Source of the DNA: Chloroflexota bacterium
GTDB lineage: Bacteria > Chloroflexota > Anaerolineae > B4-G1
Reading direction: 5' to 3'
NCBI GenBank assembly: GCA_003648125.1
Contig: QMOE01000111.1
Span: 1 to 7,129, forward strand
Length of the DNA: 7,129 nucleotides
The notes below the pieces were generated by a model. It ran no database searches. It worked only from the letters and a program-made list of their open reading frames with translations, and was not told the origin of the DNA. Numbering within the stretch: position 1 is the first letter of the stretch; every line of letters starts with the position of its first letter. Below, piece after piece: positions 1 to 6,188 of this stretch. The position numbers and the translations under genes were made by a program.

Positions 1-81
1 CCCAGGCAGTCATCGGAACGCGGTCATTGGAGCGCGGCCATCTTGGCCGCATGCGGGCGGGGACGCCCGCGTTCCCAGGCA
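1..81. repeat. Composite palindromic element forming the 3' end of the last gene
   Basis: The stretch is bounded by 8-nt direct repeats CCCAGGCA (1-8 and 74-81). Inside are an inverted repeat GGAACGCGG/CCGCGTTCC (15-23/67-75), a 14-nt near-tandem repeat (10-23 and 24-37, two mismatches), a hairpin GCGGCCA/TGGCCGC with a 3-nt loop (34-50), and a hairpin GCGGGCG/CGCCCGC with a 4-nt loop (53-70). It encodes the last 19 residues and the stop of the membrane glycosyltransferase gene. The left boundary may extend beyond the window. No T tract follows either hairpin, so I do not call it a terminator. Confidence 0.7.
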
Positions 82-2357
82 AGATTCACTACCCGGCGCA
101 AAAATTTGACGGACACCCAAGGCTGCACTCGCACCCGCGTCAGCAGAATATGACTAGAGAGCATCTCGCCTTTTTGCGAGATGACCGGCAGGTGGACAAA
201 TTCCTCTCCCTCCTGCACGTACACCACCACCTGCACGTCGTAGACGCCGGACGGGACGTCCCCCACGGCGAGCGTATGGATGTCCGTCACCAGGCGGCCC
301 GGCTCCCAGATGGTCGTCGGCGCGGCCCCGTCTGCCGGCCAACTGTCGTGCTGGGCTGCCTTGACCTGCGCCGGGTCAATCAACTGGGTCGAGATGGTAT
401 AGTTGGCGTCCATCTCCCGCAGGCCACGCCAGTACAGAGTCAGCGTGACCGTCTCACCGGCCCGCAAGCTCCGCCGATCCAGGTCGTACCCCACCAGCGC
501 CATTTTGTCTCCAAAGTTGACCATGATGGGGTTGGGGACGTCGCCTGACCGGGGCCGCACCTCGATCCGCCCAAAACGGACGTTGTCGCCGCTGCCGACG
601 GGCAGCCGCTCGCCGCTCGCCCCGTCATACAGCCCCACCTCGATCTGGGCCAGGTCGGGCGCGTAGGCGGTTTCTGGCAATTGAATCACGTACCGGTCGG
701 CCCAGGTGTAACCCGGCTCCAGCCACGTCGTCGAGAGCAGGCCCAGGCCGGGGAAGGTGTCCCGCTGCGCCACCGGCAGATCGCCCTCACCTAACAGGTG
801 CACAAAGACGGTGTGATCTCGGTCGGTTGGGGCCAGTGATTCCCAGTAGAGTGTCACTTCCACCTGCCCGCCCGGCTCCACCGCCTCCGTTGGCAGGTCG
901 TATCCCAAGAGGCGCATTGTCGCGCCAAAATCATCATCCAGCGGGTTTGGAATGGCGGCGATCTGCGCGCCGGTCAACGGTTCTGGCAGCGCGTAGGCGG
1001 GCCGGATCCAGAGCCAGGGAGCCAGCGCCGCCAGAATCAGCAGGAACAGGGCAAAGGATGCCATCGCCCAGCCTCCCCAGCGGCGCGGAAACCAGGCGGC
1101 GATTCCCAGCGCCAGCAGCAGCGACCATGTCTGGATGGCGGAAAATACCAGGCGGCCCTGCGAGGACCAGGTGATGGAGGCCCAATTAGCCCAAGAAACC
1201 AGGACACCCAGGCCCCAGAGAAAGCAGAGGAGCAGGGAAGCGGAGGGGCGGGGGAGCGGATGGGCAGAGGGGAGGAGGGGTGCGTAAGCGCGGAAGAGAA
1301 AGAGCAGGAAACCAAATCCGGCAACGACGGCGAGTGTGTTGAGCGCGGTGTAGGCCCAGGCTGGCAGGGGGACGTTGAGGCCGCCAAAGTTGCCCCAGTA
1401 ACCGGCGGCAAAGCTGTACCGCTCGCGCCACAGTTGAGCCAGGTCGGCGGGCACGTCCCGCTGGCCCAGAATTTCGATAAAGGTGTCGAGGCCAAAGATG
1501 TCGCCATAGAGTTGCAGGTTGCGCCAGAACCACCACCCGGCGATGGATAGGAACGGCAGCAACGTCGCCAGCCCGCCGACGATGAACTCGCGCCATGAGC
1601 GTCGCCGCAGCGCCCGCGCCACGACGACCAGCGCGGTCAGAACGGTCAGCGGCAGCGAGCTGGTCTTGGTCAGCGCCGCCAAACCGAGCACCACGCCCAA
1701 TACCACACACCTACTTGCAAACTTGCCCACTTGCCCACTTGCATACTTGCCGCTTGCCAACTTTATCAGCATCAGTAGCGCCAGGCTGCACAGTGGCACC
1801 ACCAGGGCGTCGTTGTTGACCGAGGCGGAGATGAAAATATACATTGGCGTAAGGGCGTGGATCGCCGCCGCGCCCAGCGCCAGCGCGGGCCGGTCGGGCA
1901 GCAGTTCGCGCGCGATGAGATAGGTCAGATAGACCGCCGCCGCGCCCATCAGCACGGAGAGGAAGCGGATCAGGTGAACCGCCAGCACTGTCCCGCGCCA
2001 GGGGAAGGTTTCCAGTGCCGGGTCGTGGACTACCAGATTGACGTTGCCGTCGGGGGTGGCGCCGGGGTCAACGTGGGGGTTGAGATGCCGCACTGCGCCC
2101 ATATCCGACGTATCAATCCAGCAAGTTGCCAGCGCAGCGACAAAGTAATAGAGCGGCGGCTGGCTGCCCTCCTGCCGCCAGGCGGTCTCGACGCCCGGCT
2201 CTTGTACCGGCAGCGCGCCGTTGTCGGCCATGTACTTGACCATCGGGTAGTGCCACTTTTCGTCCGAGGCCTCAAAAGGCGGGACGACGACGCTATAGAT
2301 CGCGCCGCAGGCGACAAAGAGCAGCAGGATTATGATCAGTATGTTCTTGGTCTTCAC
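24..2357 (-). CDS. GT-C type membrane glycosyltransferase (GT39/DUF2142-like) with two C-terminal beta modules
   Basis: With the GTG start at 2357 the protein has 777 residues. The first transmembrane helix (about 5-25) runs into PPFEASDEKWHYP (26-38), the acidic first-loop motif (Asp32-Glu33) of GT-C enzymes, then EGSQPPLYY (63-71) and SASVNNDALVV (177-187). About eleven hydrophobic segments extend to residue 452. Two tail modules follow: 470-600 (LLGYDL, VTLYW, TVFVHLL, TWLEPG, EVGLYD, ERLPV) and 613-745 (LVGYDL, LTLYW, HDSWP, TIWEPG). A polyprenyl-phosphate-dependent sugar transferase acting outside the membrane is the likely role; a non-enzymatic DUF2142-like membrane protein is possible. 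The start is uncertain: the ribosome site is weak (GCGAG), and a TTG at 2417 would overlap the previous stop and add 20 residues translated through a palindromic repeat. GTG gives the family-like N-terminus. Oddities: loops at about 199-215 and 359-378 are encoded by repeat tracts, and the last 19 residues come from a palindromic element, so the original C-terminus was probably near residue 745. Confidence 0.85.
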   Translation of the reverse strand: MKTKNILIIILLLFVACGAIYSVVVPPFEASDEKWHYPMVKYMADNGALPVQEPGVETAWRQEGSQPPLYYFVAALATCWIDTSDMGAVRHLNPHVDPGATPDGNVNLVVHDPALETFPWRGTVLAVHLIRFLSVLMGAAAVYLTYLIARELLPDRPALALGAAAIHALTPMYIFISASVNNDALVVPLCSLALLMLIKLASGKYASGQVGKFASRCVVLGVVLGLAALTKTSSLPLTVLTALVVVARALRRRSWREFIVGGLATLLPFLSIAGWWFWRNLQLYGDIFGLDTFIEILGQRDVPADLAQLWRERYSFAAGYWGNFGGLNVPLPAWAYTALNTLAVVAGFGFLLFLFRAYAPLLPSAHPLPRPSASLLLCFLWGLGVLVSWANWASITWSSQGRLVFSAIQTWSLLLALGIAAWFPRRWGGWAMASFALFLLILAALAPWLWIRPAYALPEPLTGAQIAAIPNPLDDDFGATMRLLGYDLPTEAVEPGGQVEVTLYWESLAPTDRDHTVFVHLLGEGDLPVAQRDTFPGLGLLSTTWLEPGYTWADRYVIQLPETAYAPDLAQIEVGLYDGASGERLPVGSGDNVRFGRIEVRPRSGDVPNPIMVNFGDKMALVGYDLDRRSLRAGETVTLTLYWRGLREMDANYTISTQLIDPAQVKAAQHDSWPADGAAPTTIWEPGRLVTDIHTLAVGDVPSGVYDVQVVVYVQEGEEFVHLPVISQKGEMLSSHILLTRVRVQPWVSVKFLRRVVNLAWERGRPRPHAAKMAALQ
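1219..1280. repeat. Purine-rich degenerate repeat tract within the membrane glycosyltransferase gene
   Basis: The plus strand is almost entirely G/A with repeated GCAGAGG, GCGGAGG and GGAGG motifs. It encodes a Pro/Ser/Leu-rich loop (about residues 360-380, APLLPSAHPLPRPSASLLLC) between hydrophobic helices. It looks like a decayed minisatellite of about 8-9 nt, though no exact unit can be fixed. Confidence 0.5.
1712..1763. repeat. 8-bp minisatellite in a transmembrane loop of the membrane glycosyltransferase gene
   Basis: On the plus strand five consecutive 8-mers with consensus NACTTGCM run from 1712 to 1751, followed by one 7-mer (GCTTGCC) and a partial unit. The unit length is not a multiple of three, yet the frame stays open. 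It encodes about residues 199-215 (LASGKYASGQVGKFAS), a polar loop between two hydrophobic helices. Confidence 0.85.
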
Positions 2358-2379
2358 TCTAGCTCGCTTTTCGTGCTTT

Positions 2380-2400
2380 GGGCGACCCAGCGGGTCGCCC
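2380..2400. repeat. 21-nt palindromic repeat abutting the stop codon of the GT39-like gene
   Basis: Perfect 9-nt arms GGGCGACCC and GGGTCGCCC with a 3-nt loop lie immediately after the TAG stop (2403-2401) and within the 43-nt gap before the next gene. On the minus strand the hairpin is followed by AAAGCACGAAAA, not a T run, so it is not a convincing intrinsic terminator. It could still stabilise mRNA ends or reduce expression of the next gene. It resembles REP-like palindromes whose translations read GDPxGRP. The upstream TAG may belong to the repeat. Confidence 0.75.
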
Positions 2401-5055
2401 CTACCTGAATGTTCCAATCAAGATCGCATCATCCGGCACAGGGCTGCCGTTGGCGTCAGTCACGGGCAGCCGCTCTAACGTGAGCAGGTCATACAACCCC
2501 GCCAGCAGCCGGTACTCGCCAGGGGGCGCGTCGGCGGGTATCTCTAACCGGTACGGGTCCGCCACTATCTCGCCGGGCAGCCAATGGTCGGTGGGGTGAC
2601 GTCCAGCCTGGGGCAACCCGTCCGCCTGGGCGTAAATTTGACCATCCGGCCCGACCAGGTGCAGAAAGACGGTGTAGGATTGTTCCACAAAATCATCGGC
2701 TCGCCAGTATAACATCACTTGCACCATCTCGCCAGTGATTGCGAGCCGCGTCCCCGCCAGGGAGATACCGCTGCCCAGGCGATGGCCCGCCGGTTGAGCG
2801 TCCGCCGGCAGGGCAAAGGTGCGGGTTATGTTCACCTGTACCGTCCCCAGCAGAATCTCTCCGTCCCCTGAGATGGCCCACAGGTACGTCGGGCCGCCCA
2901 GGGCGCGCGGCGATATGGGGACGCGGGTGATGGTGCGGTAGCGGTCTCCCACCTGCCAGGCTGCGGTCGCGCCGGGCTGTGGGAGGAGGGAGATTTCGTC
3001 GCTCGTGTCCTCAAGCGCCAGACGCGGCTCGTGGAAAGGGCCGGTGACGCGCCACTCGGCCTCGACCCGCACCTCCTCACCCGGCAGGGCTTGTGGGGGC
3101 GTGATGCCTACTGCATCCAGGGCCAGTCCGCCCAGGCGGAGGGGAGTGGAGGAGATCGCGCCGGTGAAGGGGCTGGAAGGGCGGGCGATGGTCACGGGGC
3201 CGACGGTGACCGCGCCGCGCGCTGTGCCGTCCGGCTCGTAGACGCGCAGTTGGAATGTGTAAAAGTCGCCCGGCGGGATGCCGGGAAGCGGTTGCAAACT
3301 GTATTGGCCCAGCACCGGTTCATTCAGCGGCCAACGCCCGGCCACCAGGTAGGGGCCGCTGATGGCCGAGTCGGCCCGCCCCCACTCGACGTTGGACGTA
3401 TCCACCAACCGGGCCGAGATGGAGAGGTGGTGCGGGAGAGCGCCTTGGGCCTGCCAGTAGCAGCCGATCTGCACATCTTCGTCGCCTCGGACTTGTGCAG
3501 GGATGGCGCAGCCGTCCAGGGTCAACGGCAAATCCAGCGACGCATCCACGGGCGGGGAGACGGCAGGGTAGGGGGGTAGTGGAAGCGCACCGCTCGCCAA
3601 TCGGTAGTGACGCAGCCGCAGGCCTGTGGGGGCGACTGTGTCGGTCACCCATACGGACAACAGGTGGGCGACCAGGTCGGTCGGGTCCACCACCCAGGGT
3701 TCCCATTCCACCAGCCAGACGCCGGAGTGGCCGGCGAGCGCGTCGTTGAGTGGCTCAATGGTGTTGCGGTAGTGGAGGATGTGTCGTACGTCCAGGATGG
3801 GATCGTCAGGGAGAGCCACCCAATCATCTGGCCCAAAGTAATACTGCCAGACGGGGAAGGTGTGGCCCGGCACGAGCAGCACGATTTCATCGCTGGTCAT
3901 TTGCTCCCGCACCGTCTGGGCGGCGGCGCGAAAGTCCGCTTTGGCGAAGGTAGGGTCAAAGTACAAGTTACCCAGACCAATCCCGGCAGTCGTTATCAGG
4001 GCTGCGAGGAGCAGCGCGCCCGTCGCCCGGCGCACTCCAGGGCGGCGCAGCAGTTCCGCCACGCCAATCGCGGACAGCAGGAACAGCGGGGGCGAGGCCA
4101 GGATCAGGTAGCGGGGGGAGAACTTGGGCACAGTTCGGAACAGCAGCGCCAGCGCGGCGACCGGAATGGCAAAGTAGGCCAGCAGAAAGATTCCAGACCT
4201 CGGAGGTTTTCCGAAACCTCCGAGGTCTGGCAAAACCCCCGCCAGGCAGGCAGCGCCCCATACCAGCAGTGCCGCCGTCGCCGCCGTTCCGTCCATCATT
4301 CCGCCGGTCACAAACCCCCGGAACGCACCGGAGAGGACGAATTGCCAGTTGAGTTGACCGGCCCAGTAGCCGGCGTTCTCACCTACAAACGGCAGGGCAT
4401 AGATCAGCCAGGGAAGCCAGGCCAGCGCCGCGCCGGTGAGAGCGAATCCCCCTCGTTTGAGAACTGTCGGACGGCGCGATAAAATCCCAGCCGCCAAACT
4501 CACGAGGGCGTGGAAAATGAGCAGGAATCCGCTGGTCGTGTGGGTGTACAGGGCCAGCGCGTCCGCCATAGCCAGGCCAGCCCACAATCTCCGCCGCGCC
4601 GGGGATTGGAGCGCCCGCAGCAGGAAGAGGGTCGCCAGCAGGCCAAAGAGTGCCTGGGGTGTGTACATGCGGGCGTCTTGAGCGTGCCAGACGTAAAAGG
4701 GGGACACGGCTGCCAGGAGACCGGCCAAAAGCCCGGCTGACCGCGAGTGCAGGTTGCGTCCCAGGCGGATCATTCCGGCTGCCATCAGTGTTCCGGCCCA
4801 AACGGAGAGGAAGCGGGCGGCGAACTCGGTCCATCCGGCCAACGGGAGCCAGAGGGCCAGCAGGGCGTGGTAAAGTGAGGGGGTGAATTCTCTGGCGGTC
4901 CAGTGGAGTATCTCGCGCAGCGGGAGCCGGGCCACAAAGATGCAGTATCCCTCGTCGTACCAAAAGCTCTGCGCGCCCAGGCGGTAGAGGAGGATCGCCC
5001 AGGTTAGAAGAATGACGAGTGACGAGTGGCGAATGGGCGAATGGCGACTTGTCAC
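2401..5055 (-). CDS. GT39-like (ArnT/PMT-type) membrane glycosyltransferase with C-terminal beta modules
   Basis: An 884-residue GT-C superfamily protein. Such enzymes transfer a sugar from a polyprenyl-phosphate donor on the extracytoplasmic side of the membrane. Visible signatures are SFWYDEGYC (30-38, with the acidic Asp34-Glu35 of the first periplasmic loop), FTPSLYHALLALW (58-70), HAQDARMY (124-131, matching the family's 'EARMY' stretch) and KFSPRYLILASP (311-322). About ten hydrophobic segments lie between residues 12 and 360. A soluble region (about 365-490), a Pro-rich linker (LPLPPYPAVSPPV, 491-503) and three beta modules follow: about 510-622, 637-742 (degenerate) and 755-884. The last has VMLYW, TVFLHLV, HWLPGE, AGLYD and ERLPV, as in the neighbouring genes. 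I chose the GTG at 5055: AGGAGA is 7 nt upstream and the stop of the GT4 gene is 1 nt away; an in-frame start at 5238 would only add GT4 antiframe sequence. Residues 276-288 are encoded by a perfect palindrome, and residues 2-16 by a tandem-repeat tract. Substrate unknown. Confidence 0.88.
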   Translation of the reverse strand: MTSRHSPIRHSSLVILLTWAILLYRLGAQSFWYDEGYCIFVARLPLREILHWTAREFTPSLYHALLALWLPLAGWTEFAARFLSVWAGTLMAAGMIRLGRNLHSRSAGLLAGLLAAVSPFYVWHAQDARMYTPQALFGLLATLFLLRALQSPARRRLWAGLAMADALALYTHTTSGFLLIFHALVSLAAGILSRRPTVLKRGGFALTGAALAWLPWLIYALPFVGENAGYWAGQLNWQFVLSGAFRGFVTGGMMDGTAATAALLVWGAACLAGVLPDLGGFGKPPRSGIFLLAYFAIPVAALALLFRTVPKFSPRYLILASPPLFLLSAIGVAELLRRPGVRRATGALLLAALITTAGIGLGNLYFDPTFAKADFRAAAQTVREQMTSDEIVLLVPGHTFPVWQYYFGPDDWVALPDDPILDVRHILHYRNTIEPLNDALAGHSGVWLVEWEPWVVDPTDLVAHLLSVWVTDTVAPTGLRLRHYRLASGALPLPPYPAVSPPVDASLDLPLTLDGCAIPAQVRGDEDVQIGCYWQAQGALPHHLSISARLVDTSNVEWGRADSAISGPYLVAGRWPLNEPVLGQYSLQPLPGIPPGDFYTFQLRVYEPDGTARGAVTVGPVTIARPSSPFTGAISSTPLRLGGLALDAVGITPPQALPGEEVRVEAEWRVTGPFHEPRLALEDTSDEISLLPQPGATAAWQVGDRYRTITRVPISPRALGGPTYLWAISGDGEILLGTVQVNITRTFALPADAQPAGHRLGSGISLAGTRLAITGEMVQVMLYWRADDFVEQSYTVFLHLVGPDGQIYAQADGLPQAGRHPTDHWLPGEIVADPYRLEIPADAPPGEYRLLAGLYDLLTLERLPVTDANGSPVPDDAILIGTFR
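4193..4230. repeat. 38-nt perfect palindromic element inside the GT39-like gene
   Basis: Two perfect 17-nt arms (CCAGACCTCGGAGGTTT and its reverse complement) surround a 4-nt loop. The element starts exactly on a codon boundary and encodes residues 276-288 (PDLGGFGKPPRSG), a Gly/Pro-rich stretch between two hydrophobic helices. Its perfect symmetry is not explained by protein coding. I recall similar CAGACCTCGGAGG-type palindromes as dispersed repeats in Chloroflexota genomes, but cannot verify that here. Insertion of a mobile palindromic repeat into the coding sequence is the best explanation. Confidence 0.85.
5010..5050. repeat. 7-8-bp minisatellite at the 5' end of the GT39-like gene
   Basis: On the minus strand the tract reads AAGTCGCC, ATTCGCCC, ATTCGCC, ACTCGTC, ACTCGTC, ATTC. 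These near-tandem units encode residues 2-16 (TSRHSPIRHSSLVIL), the short cytoplasmic tail and the first turn of the first membrane helix. Confidence 0.75.
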
Positions 5056-5056
5056 G

Positions 5057-6184
5057 CTAGAGTCTCCTAAAGAACGCGGCGGTCTGGCGGGCGATGCGCT
5101 CCCAGGTGAACTCGGCCGCCAATGCCTTGGCTCCCGTTTCCAACCGCGCCCGCAGCACGGGGTCGGCTGCCAACCGCGCCACCGCCTCTGCCAGCCCCTC
5201 GGGGTCGCGCGGTTCCGCCAGCAGCATGTTCTCTCCATCCCGCACCTGTGGCAACTCGACCGCCGGCCGAGTGGTGACTATCGCTCGCCCGTGGGTCAGG
5301 CAGGCGTGCAGGGTGCCGCGGCGGAAGGAGACCCCGTCGCGGTAGGGCAAGAGGCAGACGTCGGCGGCCAGTAGTCCAGCAGAGACTGTCTCGGGGCGAG
5401 TGTAGCCGGAGCGATGGACGCGCTCGCTCAGGCCCAGGGAACCGATCAGCCGCTCCACACGCTCCGCGTAAGCGCGATTAGCAGGGTCGGAGCTGCCCAC
5501 GCGCCCGCCGATCAGCAGGAGGTGGGCCGGCAATCCTCGCTCGACCAACAGGGCCAGCGTGTGCATCAGTTCCTCTCCCCCCTTACTCTCGTTCAGGAAA
5601 CCGAAATAGCCCAGGAGAAGGTCGTCCGGCCCCACTCCCCAGCGAGCGCGCTCGGCGCCCCTGCTGTACCCCAGCGGGGGCGCGAGTGGGATGTTGCTGC
5701 CGATGGGAATGTGGAGCAAGTTTGCCAGGCGCAAGTTTGCCAGGCGCAGTTCGTCCTCCGCGTTTGTGACGATGACGCCTGCGGCGCGGCGGGCCAATAT
5801 GTTCACCACCCAGCGGCGCAGCGGGCCGGCCTTGGGGAAGAGGTAGGGCACGCGGAGATCGTGGAACGTCACGACGACCGGAGGGCGATTGTCACGGCGA
5901 GGCACAAAGTTGATGCCTGGGTGCATGCCGTAGGCGGCGGCCTGGTACTGGATGTTCAGCACGTCCAGTTTTAACTCGTTCGCCAGTGACAGAATTTGCT
6001 TCCAGCAGCCCCAGCGCCAGTTCTCCATCACACGGTGCGCTGTCAGACTGGGGATTGGGGATTTCGTGGTGATGACGTGGAGTTCGTGGCCGATGTCTGC
6101 CAGCGCCCGCGCCAACTCGCGGGTGAAATCGCCCACGCCGCCCTGGTCGGGAGGGTATTCGCCGCTGATCAGTCCGATACGCAT
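5057..6184 (-). CDS. GT4-like glycosyltransferase (GT-B fold)
   Basis: A 375-residue protein, normal length for a GT4-family retaining glycosyltransferase, which transfers a sugar from a nucleotide-sugar donor to an acceptor at the cytoplasmic face. The N-terminal acceptor domain begins with MRIGLISGEYPPDQGGVGDF (residues 1-20), the glycine-rich loop typical of the family, followed by VVVTFHD (103-109). IPIGSNI (159-165) marks the domain linker. The C-terminal donor domain shows GYFGFLNESKG (192-202), LLLIGG (222-227) and LLAADVCLLPYRDGVSFRRG (271-290). The usual E-x7-E pair is not intact: Asp283 sits near the first Glu and no Glu follows eight residues later. I chose the ATG at 6184 because it matches the family N-terminus and has AGGAA 7 nt upstream; an in-frame start at 6349 would add 55 non-homologous-looking residues inside the upstream gene. 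The gene is flanked by a 4-nt gap upstream and a 1-nt gap downstream, so it is probably translationally coupled. A 15-bp tandem duplication encodes residues 147-156. Acceptor and sugar are unknown. Confidence 0.9.
   Translation of the reverse strand: MRIGLISGEYPPDQGGVGDFTRELARALADIGHELHVITTKSPIPSLTAHRVMENWRWGCWKQILSLANELKLDVLNIQYQAAAYGMHPGINFVPRRDNRPPVVVTFHDLRVPYLFPKAGPLRRWVVNILARRAAGVIVTNAEDELRLANLRLANLLHIPIGSNIPLAPPLGYSRGAERARWGVGPDDLLLGYFGFLNESKGGEELMHTLALLVERGLPAHLLLIGGRVGSSDPANRAYAERVERLIGSLGLSERVHRSGYTRPETVSAGLLAADVCLLPYRDGVSFRRGTLHACLTHGRAIVTTRPAVELPQVRDGENMLLAEPRDPEGLAEAVARLAADPVLRARLETGAKALAAEFTWERIARQTAAFFRRL
5063..5068 (-). promoter_or_regulatory. Shine-Dalgarno of the GT39-like gene
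   Basis: AGGAGA on the minus strand, formed by the Arg-Arg codons near the end of the GT4 gene, lies 7 nt before the GTG at 5055. It decides the start of the GT39-like gene. The GT4 stop codon falls between the ribosome site and the start, an arrangement that favours re-initiation by the same ribosome. Confidence 0.75.
5716..5745. repeat. 15-bp perfect tandem duplication in the GT4 gene
   Basis: GCAAGTTTGCCAGGC occurs twice head to tail (5716-5730 and 5731-5745), followed by GCAG of a third partial unit. It encodes RLANLRLANL (147-156), just before the linker motif IPIGSNI, and adds five residues without a frame change. Confidence 0.9.
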
Positions 6185-6188
6185 TGTT

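Noticed and set aside
34..70. Two GC-rich hairpins as an intrinsic terminator
   Set aside because: They lie before the stop codon and lack a following T tract on either strand; the operon end is probably outside the window.
162..183. Hairpin CATCTCGC / GCGAGATG with a T-rich loop
   Set aside because: It is an 8-bp stem inside the second beta module of the last gene, with no T run after it; it may be chance and does not mark a gene end.
1712..1763. CRISPR-like array
   Set aside because: Units are 8 bp, head to tail with no spacers, and are in coding sequence.
2358..2417. TTG at 2417 as the start of the last gene
   Set aside because: It would translate the palindromic repeat as GRGDPLGRP and lacks a good ribosome site; the GTG at 2357 gives the normal N-terminus of the family, though its ribosome site is also weak.
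3607..4482. Long plus-strand open frame (291 codons)
   Set aside because: It is antisense to the GT39-like gene, rich in Arg/Gln/Gly with no domain motifs, and is a GC-rich shadow frame; the same holds for other plus-strand frames such as 1857-2408, 3031-3579 and 5414-5974.
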